In this document: positions 9,123 to 19,130 of the stretch, in pieces
Layout: every line of letters begins with the position of its first letter
Position numbering within the stretch: position 1 is the first letter of the stretch
Assembly (NCBI GenBank): GCA_016178015.1
Contig: JACOUB010000019.1
Coordinates: 1-64,000, forward strand
Source: Methylocystis sp.
Lineage (GTDB): Bacteria > Pseudomonadota > Alphaproteobacteria > Rhizobiales > Beijerinckiaceae
Length of the DNA stretch: 64,000 nucleotides
Direction of reading: 5' to 3'
Notes under the pieces: model-generated
Told to the model about the DNA's origin: nothing
Seen by the model: only the letters and a program-made list of their open reading frames with translations
Database searches by the model: none
Made by a program: the position numbers and the translations under genes

Positions 9123-10763
9123 TCACGACGCCAAACAAGCGGCTCTTCGAGACTTCTGTTCGCTGCCATGGCGTTCGACGAGAAGCCCGCTCTTCTGGGC
9201 AAATCGCAAAACGAAATCGACATGTTCGCTTGCGCACGTCTTGAGCTCTTTGTTTTTCTCGACGCGGACGCCTTTCTTCGAGAAATGAATGTGTCCTTTG
9301 CGGGCCTCGGTGAGCAAGGCCGCGACGAGCGCTGCACGATTGCGGGTTCCGTCGAGCAATGGCAGGACTATCCGGCTGACGGCGCCGAGCTCGACGCGCT
9401 CATGCCGCTGGTTCACAGTGAAGTCTGCGCCGCTCGCGGCGTCGTTCGCCGCTAAGCGGTCGGCAATGGGATACTCCGGGAGGATGCTGACGGCCGAAAC
9501 TGGGTCGCTCGAGGGCGTGAGCAAGCCGACGAGCATCATTTTGAACAGCGCATCGAGCGTCGCGTCAGACGTGCTCGCAAGCGGTTCGACGAGCTCGTTC
9601 ACGGTGATCGAAGCAGGCAGCCGCTCAATCACTCGCTGTATCGCATGCGCCGCTGCAACGCTCGTCGTCGTCAGCTGTCCACTGCCGGCAGAATCGGAAA
9701 ATATCCAGGCGCCAGGCCGATCGGGGTCGTCAACGCCAGACAGCCCGAGCGGCGCGACCAGGTGCAAGCCTTGGAGGCGGGAGGGATCGAGATTGCGTGA
9801 GATTGCCGAACGTCGTTGTTCATGGACCAATAAAGTCTGCCGAAACGGCCGACCCGTCACGATGTCGATGTTCTGCTCCATCGGGAACAGGAGATCGCCG
9901 GACATTTCGCGGATAATCTGTCCGACATCGGACCCGAAGTTCTCAGGCGCCATGCTGAGAAGCTCGGCCTCAGCGAGATAGAAGAGCCCGTTGCGTCGAG
10001 CGTCGGCCATGAATTCCGAAAAGCTGAAGGCCTCGTTCATATCCTCGATGAACTCATGGCTGAGATGGCCGTCTGAGAGTTGTTCGAGACGTTCCGCCTC
10101 GACACGCCAGAGACGCCCGTAGAGGGTATCCCCGATCGCGTGTTCCTTCATCATGTTGAGCAGCCAACGGGCGCGGCTGATGCGAAGCGTGGGCGACTCC
10201 TCAAGGCCGGTATAAAGCAGCATGGAGTCGCGGATTCCTTGGCGCAGACGCCAGCCGGGCAGGACGTTGTAACTGATATAGGCGATGCCGTCGGGAGCCA
10301 ATCTCTGGCTGGCAATGCGCAAGATGGCCTGACGGACCTCATAAGGAACCCAGGAATAGACTCCGTGGCAGATGATGTAGTCGAAGGCGCCGTCGTTCGC
10401 ATCGACCTCTGTCAGATCGCGACATTGTAGCTCGATGTTGGGCAGATCGAGCCGTTCGATGCGCGCGCTTCCCTCGGCTACCTGTTGGCGCGAGAGATCG
10501 ATGCCGACAAAACGCGCCTGCGGGAAACGCGCAGCGAGCGGAATGAGGTTGCCGCCGCTAGCGCAACCGAGTTCCAAAACTCGGGCCGTGGCGATTGGCG
10601 GAGCGTCGAGTCCAAATAGCCGAGCAACGCCAGCGAGACTGGCGGGGCGGGTGAGGGGAAAGGGATTGGAAGCATACGGCACGAGATCATAATGCTGGCT
10701 GTTGCTCGCGTTGGCGGCGGCGAGCGCCCGTTCTACTGTCGGCGCCCGGGCTGTAAGCGTCAT
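9123..10763 (-). CDS. SAM-dependent methyltransferase with regulatory domain
   Basis: A 546-residue protein with a class I methyltransferase fold at residues about 30-200. Motif I is VLELGCASGGNLIPLA (62-77), followed by VGIDLSRQQ, IELQCRDL and FDYIICHGVYSWVP. The middle matches the methyltransferase regulatory domain type (PF10119-like), around GRPFRQTLLVHEQRR. The C-terminus is a helical region containing LPLLDGTRNRAALVAALL. Such two-part proteins are common in proteobacteria; their substrates are generally unknown. I use the ATG at 10763 with GGATGAG upstream; the track start at 10844 is a GTG. It stands alone, convergent with sodB. Confidence 0.8.
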   Translation of the reverse strand: MTLTARAPTVERALAAANASNSQHYDLVPYASNPFPLTRPASLAGVARLFGLDAPPIATARVLELGCASGGNLIPLAARFPQARFVGIDLSRQQVAEGSARIERLDLPNIELQCRDLTEVDANDGAFDYIICHGVYSWVPYEVRQAILRIASQRLAPDGIAYISYNVLPGWRLRQGIRDSMLLYTGLEESPTLRISRARWLLNMMKEHAIGDTLYGRLWRVEAERLEQLSDGHLSHEFIEDMNEAFSFSEFMADARRNGLFYLAEAELLSMAPENFGSDVGQIIREMSGDLLFPMEQNIDIVTGRPFRQTLLVHEQRRSAISRNLDPSRLQGLHLVAPLGLSGVDDPDRPGAWIFSDSAGSGQLTTTSVAAAHAIQRVIERLPASITVNELVEPLASTSDATLDALFKMMLVGLLTPSSDPVSAVSILPEYPIADRLAANDAASGADFTVNQRHERVELGAVSRIVLPLLDGTRNRAALVAALLTEARKGHIHFSKKGVRVEKNKELKTCASEHVDFVLRFAQKSGLLVERHGSEQKSRRAACLAS

Positions 10764-11092
10764 CGGCTCATCCAATTGTGTTGAAGCGACCAGGGCGAAG
10801 TCGACAACCGACGCCGACCGAACTGTCGCTTGCCTAATTTGCACGCCCTACGATTCACCGCCTCGCGCATCAAACGCGACGCCTGCGTCATTTCTAACCT
10901 ACTCAAATAATCTTTAACCAAAAGTAAACCACGAGGCTTGCGTGTGGCCTAACGGACTGGCGTCAGGACTTCGAAAATGGCGAGGGAATCACGCTGCCCG
11001 GGCCCATGGCGATCTGCCCGGCGACAGCTTACTCAATTTAGAGCGAACAATGTGCAACCGACCGAAGTTTGCGAGCGCTTCTCCGCGTCGTT
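10764..11092. other. Gene-poor gap upstream of the methyltransferase
   Basis: No convincing gene. The part near 10890-10930 is AT-rich (TTTCTAACCTACTCAAATAA and following) and is the likely promoter region of the methyltransferase on the minus strand. The rest shows no repeat I recognise. Confidence 0.4.
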
Positions 11093-12656
<1,564 letters not shown>

Positions 12657-12896
12657 ATGTCGCTGGCAGACAAGTTCGACGATCATTCAGAACCGGCTTT
12701 CACGCGCAACTTTGATCCCGAGTCGGCTCGCAGGCAGCTGCGCGTATCTTTGGTCCTGGTCGTGGCGATGGCCTTTGCGGCCTTCGTTCTGGGTTTCGCG
12801 TTGCCGCTCAACGCCCCGCATTCCTCGCGGGTGACGCCCGTCACGACCGACAGTGGCGATTTTTCCGGCAGGCTCGTGACGATCAACGAGCGGTGA
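12657..12896 (+). CDS. Small single-helix membrane protein, hypothetical
   Basis: A 79-residue protein starting at the ATG at 12657, with CAGGGGGAG just upstream. The first 28 residues are charged (MSLADKFDDHSEPAFTRNFD..). They are followed by one strongly hydrophobic helix (VSLVLVVAMAFAAFVLGFAL) and a short polar tail ending in GRLVTINER. I recognise no family. The topology fits a small inner-membrane accessory protein. It is convergent with the PCuAC gene at the end of the copper cluster, separated by a family A repeat, so a copper role is only suggested by position. Confidence 0.6.
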   Translation: MSLADKFDDHSEPAFTRNFDPESARRQLRVSLVLVVAMAFAAFVLGFALPLNAPHSSRVTPVTTDSGDFSGRLVTINER

Positions 12897-13070
12897 ACCT
12901 CGCCGTCTCAGTGGCGCGCTTTCCGGCCGAGGGCTGACGCCAACAGTGCGTAACGCGGAGCGGTTGGGCGCGAGGGCGATTTGGCTTGAGGTCGTCCACC
13001 TCTCCAACCTTCTCCCTCAGGGCTACGGGAACCACACATCTTTTGGGCGGGCGGTTCGGCTGGGCGCGAA

Positions 13071-13262
13071 CCCTTCTCCCGCAACGCGGGAGAAGGTGGC
13101 CCGGCGAAGCCGGGTCGGATGAGGGCCGGCGCCGCCCGCCGAAACGACGCAGAATAAGCGGCCCGAGCCCTGCACAAGACCCGTAGGCGAGGCAAATCGC
13201 AAGCGCCCTCATCCGACCCTCGCTGACGCGAGGGCCACCTTCTCCCGTTTTACGGGAGAAGG
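13071..13262. repeat. Family A palindromic repeat, copy 2 (convergent gap)
   Basis: Same architecture and orientation as the copy at 4712, including a related internal spacer (AGAATAAGCG.., GGCAAATCGCAAGCGCCCTC). It fills the convergent gap between the 79-residue membrane protein gene and the PCuAC gene. Confidence 0.85.
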
Positions 13263-13284
13263 AATGCGCGCCGCGCCGAACTGG

Positions 13285-13908
13285 TTATTTCGGCGCTGGC
13301 GGCTTGTCCATCGCCGGCGCGCATGGGTTCATGTGCTGATGGTCCATCTGATGGTGCTCGTGACCGCTGGGCGGCGCAGCGCCGGACGTGTCCTTGCCAT
13401 GCGCTTTTTCCCAACGCTGCATCGCCTGCGCGTCATGAGCGCGCTTGGCGTCGGGCGCCTCGATCGACGCGTCGATCGTCACTTCGCCCGCCTTTTCAAA
13501 CACCAGGGTGAGCTCCAATCCCCAGCCGACCTGTAGATATTTCTTGATGTCGAGAAGAGCCACGTGCGGGCCGCCGGGCTTGAGCGTCAGCTTCTTCTTC
13601 GGCGGAATGACCAGCGCATCGGCCGCCTTGTCCTCGTGGGCGCCGACATAAATCGCGGTCCTGCCGACAGCGGCGGCTTTGACGCCCACCAACTTGTCCG
13701 GCGTCGCGCCTTTATTAGAGATAAGAGCGAACAAATAAGCCGTGGTTTCGCCCTCCTTGGGGGCGCGCAGCCAAGGATGTTCGACCTTGACCTCGCCCAC
13801 CGTGTATTCGTGAGCCGAAGCGGGCCACTGCGGGGCCAGCAAAGCGAACGCCGCTCCGCCCAACACCGAACCGCCGCCCACCAGTAGATCGCGCCGCCTG
13901 ATTGTCAT
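13285..13908 (-). CDS. PCu(A)C-type periplasmic copper chaperone
   Basis: A 207-residue secreted protein of the PCuAC family, copper chaperones that in other bacteria load copper sites of oxidases. The N-terminus carries a twin-arginine-like signal (RRRDLLVGGGSVLGG..) with likely cleavage at ASA, which would leave His33 as the first mature residue. PCuAC homologues from methanotrophs are known to use a histidine brace. The usual HxM motifs are weak here: PGGPHVALL keeps the His but has lost the Met residues. The C-terminus adds a His/Met-rich tail (GHEHHQMDHQHMNPC). It follows copD in the pmoD-copC-copD set, 263 bp downstream, with a two-hairpin repeat between. Confidence 0.85.
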   Translation of the reverse strand: MTIRRRDLLVGGGSVLGGAAFALLAPQWPASAHEYTVGEVKVEHPWLRAPKEGETTAYLFALISNKGATPDKLVGVKAAAVGRTAIYVGAHEDKAADALVIPPKKKLTLKPGGPHVALLDIKKYLQVGWGLELTLVFEKAGEVTIDASIEAPDAKRAHDAQAMQRWEKAHGKDTSGAAPPSGHEHHQMDHQHMNPCAPAMDKPPAPK

Positions 13909-13944
13909 CGTCCTCTCCGTTGGCTCATCGAATGTCTCGCCGCA

Positions 13945-14062
13945 TTAGAGCAGGTCCCGAAAAAGTTGACAGACTTTTTCGATCAGGACCTGCTCCAACT
14001 TTTTGATTTTGAGCGAATCCTTATCGATCACGCGATTCCGCGTGATCGGGATGCGCTCTAAA
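13945..14062. repeat. Two-hairpin element (family C), copy 1
   Basis: Bounded by TTAGAGC and GCTCTAA. Hairpin 1: AGCAGGTCC-CGAAAAAGT against ACTTTTTCG..GGACCTGCT. Hairpin 2: GAGCGAATCC against GGATGCGCTC, enclosing CGATCACGCG-ATTC-CGCGTGATCG. It lies between copD and the PCuAC gene. A second copy at 20115-20229 lies between pmoC and pmoA. Confidence 0.85.
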
Positions 14063-14171
14063 CGCCATCTTGTCGCACTCTTGGACGCAAACCACAATGC
14101 TTTCGGTCAGGCTCGAAAGGTTGCGCCGAAGCGGCGCACAAATCACCACTTTTCCGCCCTGCTCCGGCGCA

Positions 14172-16127
14172 TCAATGCGAATGGAGATTGATCTTCACCA
14201 CGGGCTCCGACGCCGTCAGCGCGATTTGCGCGCGCAACTGCGCGACGCTCCCGTCGTCCGACGCGAAATGCCTGAACCGCGCGCGAACATATCCCGAGCG
14301 GTCGACGAGAAAATGCCCTTCGGGAATTTCTTGCGCGTAGAGCTCGTTCGGATAGCGGTTGATCACCGAATAGGCGGCCTCGACGGCCTTGGGATGAACG
14401 GCCTCGATCCTTTTGGCTTTGGCCGGGCAATCGCCCTCGTAAATGGTCACGTGGCGCGCGCCAGCGGCCTGCACGGCGTCGCGCGCCAACTCCAGGCTGG
14501 CCGCCAGCTCGCCGCCCCGTTCGGCCTGCGCGGCGTCGCTCGCCTGCTCCTGACGGGCCGCCACCTTGTTCGCTCCTTCCTGAACGCGGCAATGCGCAAA
14601 TGAAATCAGCGTCGGCACGCCGCGCAGACTTATCAAAGTCGTAAGCCGGCCCGCGGGGTCGACCAACGCGAAATCGGGCGCGACCAGCCATTGAATGACC
14701 CCCTTGGGGCCGAGAAACCGAGACTGGTTGGTGTAGGACAGCACCAACAGAAAGTTGATGACGTCCCATCGATCGTCCGGCGTCAGCTGGTCGGCGAAAG
14801 GCGGCATGACTCCGGTCGAGCCGCCGAAGGTCAGCCAATGGAAAATATCGCCGATCGTGTGCGTTCCAACATGCGGCGCGGTGAGGTCGGCGGGCGGCGT
14901 CTTGAGGTCCTTGGCCAGCGGCCCATTGGCTTCGCCCATCGGGCCGTGACAGGCCACGCAGCTTGCTTGAAACAAATCATAGCCGCGCAGGATCGATTCC
15001 GCCGTATAGTCCTCGGTCGGATCATTAAAGGTGTCGGGATAGGCCTGCACCGACAGCGAAACAGTCAGACAAACGAGGGAGGCGAGCGCCGCCGCCGGGG
15101 TGGCGATGCGACGCCAACCGCGGATGCGCGGCGTCCACCATGCGGCCGCCGCCCCGATGAGCAGAGTGAGCCCCGCCACCCCCCACCACCAGACGTCGCT
15201 CCACATCGGGACCTTATAGCCCCAGGTCGCCTTGTATGAGATGCGGAAGGGGAGCGGCCAGTAAAGATCGTTCTCGTGCGAGGCCGGCGTGATGACGGCG
15301 ATCCATCCGGCGATGAACAACAGCGCCACGCCGAACGCGGCTTCCGCCGCGCCGACCTTCGCATACCATTCGAGACGGAACCCCGGTCCCGGGTCGCGCG
15401 TCAAATAGCGCGCCAACGCCAAGGCGAGGAGCAGAACCGCACACAGAAAGGCAAGCTTGAGAGTGAGCAGGCGCCCATAAGGCGTCGCGAGAAGATTTGG
15501 GAAACTCGCGACATTTTCCCAGGCCAGCGCCAGACCGCTGAACAGGACGACCGCCATCGCGATTTTGGCGATGCGCGACCAGCGCTCGGCCAGACGACGC
15601 GCGACCTCCGGCGGCTTTCCGCGCGCCGTCAACATCCACCACACGAGGCCCAACAGCCCGCCGAACCAGGTCAATCCGGCCGCGGTATGAATTAGAAAAC
15701 CCACCTGGGTGTAAACGGGAAGACTGTCGTCGATGGCGTGGCCGGTCACCGAAACCGCGGCGATGACGGAGACCCCGGACCACAGCGCGGCGCGATCCAG
15801 CCACAGCGAATTCAAAAACAGCCGCAGCGCCGCCAAGGCGGCGAACATCAGCGCCAGAACTTGCGTGGCGACCCACGCCTTGCCGACGACCGTGCCGAAC
15901 GTGAACTCCACCAACGTCGAAAAATCGATCGGCTTCGGCTCAGCGATGATATTGCGCGCAATGGCCGCGATCAAGAAGAAGCCAAAGACGGCGCGCACCA
16001 AAGCCAGGATAGCGACAGCCGGCTTGAATCTGGCTCCGTCTTCGCCGATCAGCCGCGGCAGGAACAACAAACCCACCGCAAGAGCGGCCGGGGCGCTCTC
16101 TAAAAAGCGAAGCGTCGCCAATCCCAT
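14172..16127 (-). CDS. copD: CopD-like copper membrane protein fused to cytochrome c and thioredoxin-like domains
   Basis: A 651-residue protein. Residues about 10-335 form a multi-helix CopD-type membrane domain, a family linked to copper uptake or resistance, with membrane histidines in VSVTGHAIDD and FLIHTAAGLTWFGG. After a further hydrophobic helix (about 342-362) comes a cytochrome c domain with haem motif CVACH (390-394) and probable axial Met in GVMPPF (441). Residues about 484-651 resemble a thioredoxin or redoxin fold (APDFALVDPAGRL, VPTLISFAHC, GHFLVDRSGYVRARF) but lack a CxxC pair. It lies 89 bp after copC in a likely operon with pmoD and copC. The fusion suggests redox-coupled copper handling, which is inference. 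Confidence 0.85.
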   Translation of the reverse strand: MGLATLRFLESAPAALAVGLLFLPRLIGEDGARFKPAVAILALVRAVFGFFLIAAIARNIIAEPKPIDFSTLVEFTFGTVVGKAWVATQVLALMFAALAALRLFLNSLWLDRAALWSGVSVIAAVSVTGHAIDDSLPVYTQVGFLIHTAAGLTWFGGLLGLVWWMLTARGKPPEVARRLAERWSRIAKIAMAVVLFSGLALAWENVASFPNLLATPYGRLLTLKLAFLCAVLLLALALARYLTRDPGPGFRLEWYAKVGAAEAAFGVALLFIAGWIAVITPASHENDLYWPLPFRISYKATWGYKVPMWSDVWWWGVAGLTLLIGAAAAWWTPRIRGWRRIATPAAALASLVCLTVSLSVQAYPDTFNDPTEDYTAESILRGYDLFQASCVACHGPMGEANGPLAKDLKTPPADLTAPHVGTHTIGDIFHWLTFGGSTGVMPPFADQLTPDDRWDVINFLLVLSYTNQSRFLGPKGVIQWLVAPDFALVDPAGRLTTLISLRGVPTLISFAHCRVQEGANKVAARQEQASDAAQAERGGELAASLELARDAVQAAGARHVTIYEGDCPAKAKRIEAVHPKAVEAAYSVINRYPNELYAQEIPEGHFLVDRSGYVRARFRHFASDDGSVAQLRAQIALTASEPVVKINLHSH

Positions 16128-16216
16128 TTTCTGCTTCCGCTACTCGCTCACAACAGGGACGGAAACAAGCGCCGCCATGACGCCATGGGACGACGCCATG
16201 GGGCTGCGCCGCGACA

Positions 16217-16585
16217 TCACTGCGGGGCGTCCACAGTGAACTCGTAATTGCCTTCCACGATGTGTCCGTCTGTGGAAAGCACGCGGTATTTCACCACGTA
16301 GCGGCCGGGCGCGAGCGTGGGCGCGTCGAGCGTCAGTTCGCGCGGCGTCTCCGGCTTGCCGACCGCGCCCTCGGCGAGGATTTTGCCGTCGGCGCCTTGG
16401 ATGGTGAGGTTCGAGTAAGGCGGCTCGACGCCGCCGCCGAAGCGCAGCTTGACCGTCTTGGGCGGCGTCGCGACATGATCCTTGGAAGACGGGCTCGCTT
16501 CGACGAGAAACGAGTGGCTGAGCGCAGGCGCAGCGCCCGCCCAGAGGAATGCGGCCGCCAGTCCCGCGCCAACAAACAGTCTCAT
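16217..16585 (-). CDS. copC: CopC-type periplasmic copper-binding protein
   Basis: A 122-residue secreted protein of the CopC family, which binds copper in the periplasm and passes it on, often to CopD. The signal peptide ends APALS, so the mature protein would begin His-Ser-Phe-Leu-Val. In mature numbering the ligand set His1, Asp83 and His85 (the latter two in LSTDGHIVEG) forms the single Cu(II) site expected for one-site CopC proteins. The Met-rich Cu(I) site of some homologues is absent. I use the start MRLFVGAG at 16585, not the track start 11 codons earlier. It lies 82 bp after pmoD and 89 bp before copD. Confidence 0.9.
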   Translation of the reverse strand: MRLFVGAGLAAAFLWAGAAPALSHSFLVEASPSSKDHVATPPKTVKLRFGGGVEPPYSNLTIQGADGKILAEGAVGKPETPRELTLDAPTLAPGRYVVKYRVLSTDGHIVEGNYEFTVDAPQ

Positions 16586-16667
16586 CCTCACGTCCTCCCC
16601 AATATTTTCGTCGAACATCGTTCGGCTTTAACGAACATGTTGCATCGCGAAGCGCCGCTTCAGGGCC

Positions 16668-17267
16668 TCATGCGTCCATGGCCGGCGCGACCTTTGGCCC
16701 CGGATTGTTATGCTTCCAATAGGCGGCGACCATGAGTCCGACCAAGATCACGCCCAAGAAAGGCGAAACGTATTTCCACAGGGTCTGCCCAACCATGAAC
16801 TTGAACTGCGCGGACTCCTTCGCGCCGTTTGGCCGCTGGATGGTCACCATACCAATGTAATGGCCGTTCTCCTTAAAGTCGTGCTCGAAGTTGAAAGTGC
16901 CGGTTTTATATGTCTGGAACGGCCGAAGCACCTCGGTCAGAGGCCCGAGGTCGGCGCCCGCCGCAACAGGCGTCAACGGATCCCTGATGATGCGGACCTC
17001 GATCGGCAAATCGCGAAAACTCGGCGAAGCCAGATCGAACACCAGGATCGTCTTGCCGGTGGACGGGAATTCTTCGCAAAATTCGCTGTGCGAGGCGCCC
17101 GGTTGATAGGCGGTGATGTGGATCATTTCATATCCGAACATCACCATGCACATGTTTCCCATGGTCATCGCCTCAGGGCCGTCGCCGCCCGCCGCCAGAG
17201 ACCTCGGAGCTCCAGGAAGGAGCAAGAAAGCGCCGAATAAGGACGCCATCACGGCACGCCAAATCAT
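16668..17267 (-). CDS. pmoD: PmoD-like copper protein of the pMMO region
   Basis: A 199-residue protein with an N-terminal signal peptide, a periplasmic cupredoxin-like domain and a single C-terminal helix (VSPFLGVILVGLMVAAYW) that would anchor it in the membrane. The start of the mature part is Met/Cys-rich (EAMTMGNMCMVMFGYEM, with Cys40) and a second Cys (Cys64) is in SEFCEEFPS. PmoD proteins of methane and ammonia oxidisers are known to form a CuA-like site at a dimer interface from such Cys/Met residues. It is the first gene of the pmoD-copC-copD set and is separated from pmoB by 429 bp with strong hairpins, so it probably has its own promoter. Confidence 0.85.
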   Translation of the reverse strand: MIWRAVMASLFGAFLLLPGAPRSLAAGGDGPEAMTMGNMCMVMFGYEMIHITAYQPGASHSEFCEEFPSTGKTILVFDLASPSFRDLPIEVRIIRDPLTPVAAGADLGPLTEVLRPFQTYKTGTFNFEHDFKENGHYIGMVTIQRPNGAKESAQFKFMVGQTLWKYVSPFLGVILVGLMVAAYWKHNNPGPKVAPAMDA

Positions 17268-17336
17268 CGTTCCTGTTTCCTTCTCCCCATGTGCCGACGC
17301 CTTCGACGAGGCTCATTTGCCGTCGCGGCCCCGAAC

Positions 17337-17400
17337 GCGAAATCGCTTTAAATCGAATCGCGACTTCGTTCTAGCTCTTTGTTTCGGCGCATGATCTTTT
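17337..17400. repeat. Dispersed GCGCATGATCTT element upstream of pmoD
   Basis: GCGAAATCGCTTTAAATC through GCGCATGATCTT aligns end to end with 8364-8426 upstream of sodB. Here the right-hand hairpin arm is missing and a T-run (ATCTTTTTTTAAAAC) follows. It lies about 70 bp before the pmoD start, where a promoter would be expected. Confidence 0.6.
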
Positions 17401-17587
17401 TTTAAAACGTCGGCCGCCCGCAAACCTCGCGCTCGCAACAAACCGCTGTTTTTCTTCATCCTCGATCAGTCGTCACCCCCTCACCCGCCGTCGTTCGAGA
17501 AAGGTTGGCGGCCGCTGTGGCGTCGAGCATGGGCGGCTGGGGGCGTCGGCGCCGCAACAAAAACGGGCGCCCCAAACAAAAACAAGC

Positions 17588-17646
17588 GCGCCCCCGCGTG
17601 CGGGGGGCTGGAAGGCGCGGCGGCCGGACCATTGCTGGTCCGGCCG
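17588..17646 (-). terminator. Double hairpin terminator after pmoB
   Basis: On the minus strand, about 50 bp after the pmoB stop, comes CGGCCGGACC-AGCAAT-GGTCCGGCCG (17646-17621), then GCCCCCCGC-AC-GCGGGGGC (17608-17590), followed by GCGCTTGTTTTTGTTTG. The second hairpin with its T-run is a standard Rho-independent terminator. The first is a strong extra stem that could protect the pmoCAB mRNA 3' end. Confidence 0.8.
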
Positions 17647-17696
17647 GGCAGTTGGCGTTTGATCGGTTATCTTAAGTTTGGATCAGGGCAAGCCGA

Positions 17697-18998
17697 TCAG
17701 GGCATGTCGCCTGCGACGAACTTGGGAATCACCGGGCCGCCGATTTCAGCGGCGTAGCGCTTGCCGCTCGGCGTGAAGAAGAACACCAGGCCGCCGATCT
17801 GGCTGTCGGTGTCGTAAGCCAAGTCCGACAAGCGCTCGATGTCCCAGCGGGCGTCTTGGATCTTGACCACGATGGTCTTGGTCTCGCCGGGCGCGATCGG
17901 GGCTGGATCCACCGAAACGCCGCGATCGGCCAAGAGATAGTCGGGGAAGTCGGGCTTGGTCGTAAACACGTCCGGGTTGAGGAAGCGCAAGCCCGCCGCG
18001 GTGTATTCGCCGAGCCGGATCGGCTCGTCGGTTTTGTTGGCGACCTCCACGTTGATCGTCAGCTCGCGGCCCGGAACCTTGTAGACGCCGCCCTTCAGAT
18101 CGACCGTCACCTGCTTGGGCCCGACGCCGGCGGTGCCTTCCGTTTCGATCGGCGTCAGCGGCTTCAACAGACCGGCCTGCAACGGGATGGTGCGCGGGAA
18201 GGCGCTGTTGGTCATGGCGTAGGCGACGATGGTCACCAGGATGGTGACGGCCAGCACGATCGCGCCGATGCGACGGTCGTTGTCGTTGACCGCTTGCTCC
18301 TCGCGGCCTTCGGCGACGCGCAAGTAGGAGGCGATGATCCCCTTCTTGAAGAACCAATAGAGAATCCACGCCGCGCCAGCGATCAGCCACGGCATATGCC
18401 AGGCGTAGATGCGGCCGATGCCATAGGTCTCCAGATCGACCGTGGTGCCGTCAAGCAGCGTGATCGGATCTTTGAAGTCGGCCATGTCGCCCTTGATCTC
18501 GATCCATTGGCCCGGACCGACGATCGGCCCGCCGCCTTCGACGTTGATCTGCGCGTGGACATGCCAGCGGCCGGCGCGGCGCCCTTTCAGATTGATGTGG
18601 AAGGCGTAGTCCTTGCCGGGAACCAGCGACACCGAACGCGGTGCGAACTGATCGCCGAAATACTGCGCCGTGCGCACCAGAACCGGACCCGGCTCGCCCG
18701 GGTTCAGGAACGAAATGCGCGGGTTGGCCACCGCCTGCGGCCACGCCGAGAAGATGTGGACCTTGCCCTCCAGGACCATTTCCTCGTTGACGTTGATCGA
18801 GGTCTTCGACCATTTGAAGTCGTACCAGTTCAGCGTGCGCATGCGCAAGAACGCTTGCTGCGACTTCTCGCCGTGCGCCTCGGCGGGAGCGATAGCCCCC
18901 ATCGTCGCCACGACGGCCGCGGCCATCCCCAGGGCCATCAGTTGCGCGACGCGCCGCGTCGCCAACCGGGCCAATGTTTCGAATATCGACGTTTTCAT
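17697..18998 (-). CDS. pmoB: Particulate methane monooxygenase subunit B
   Basis: A 433-residue subunit of the membrane copper enzyme that oxidises methane to methanol. A signal peptide ends at APAEA, giving His42 as the first mature residue. Together with His146 and His148 (WHVHAQ) it forms the conserved PmoB copper site. Two soluble cupredoxin domains flank two membrane helices (around WLIAGAAWILYWFF and IGAIVLAVTILVTIVAYAM). The start at 18998 has GGGAGG upstream; the track ORF is 30 codons too long. It lies 132 bp after pmoA and is followed by a strong double terminator, so it ends the pmoCAB transcript. Confidence 0.97.
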   Translation of the reverse strand: MKTSIFETLARLATRRVAQLMALGMAAAVVATMGAIAPAEAHGEKSQQAFLRMRTLNWYDFKWSKTSINVNEEMVLEGKVHIFSAWPQAVANPRISFLNPGEPGPVLVRTAQYFGDQFAPRSVSLVPGKDYAFHINLKGRRAGRWHVHAQINVEGGGPIVGPGQWIEIKGDMADFKDPITLLDGTTVDLETYGIGRIYAWHMPWLIAGAAWILYWFFKKGIIASYLRVAEGREEQAVNDNDRRIGAIVLAVTILVTIVAYAMTNSAFPRTIPLQAGLLKPLTPIETEGTAGVGPKQVTVDLKGGVYKVPGRELTINVEVANKTDEPIRLGEYTAAGLRFLNPDVFTTKPDFPDYLLADRGVSVDPAPIAPGETKTIVVKIQDARWDIERLSDLAYDTDSQIGGLVFFFTPSGKRYAAEIGGPVIPKFVAGDMP

Positions 18999-19130
18999 TG
19001 AACCAACCTCCCAGGTTTTCTTCTCTTTGTAAGGCGCGCGCTGCCTGCGCGGCCTTGTTGTCGGTTGACGAGGGCGCCGAGGTTGCACGCGCGGCGCCCG
19101 CGACTTTGTCTTTTTTAGACAACTTGGCCG

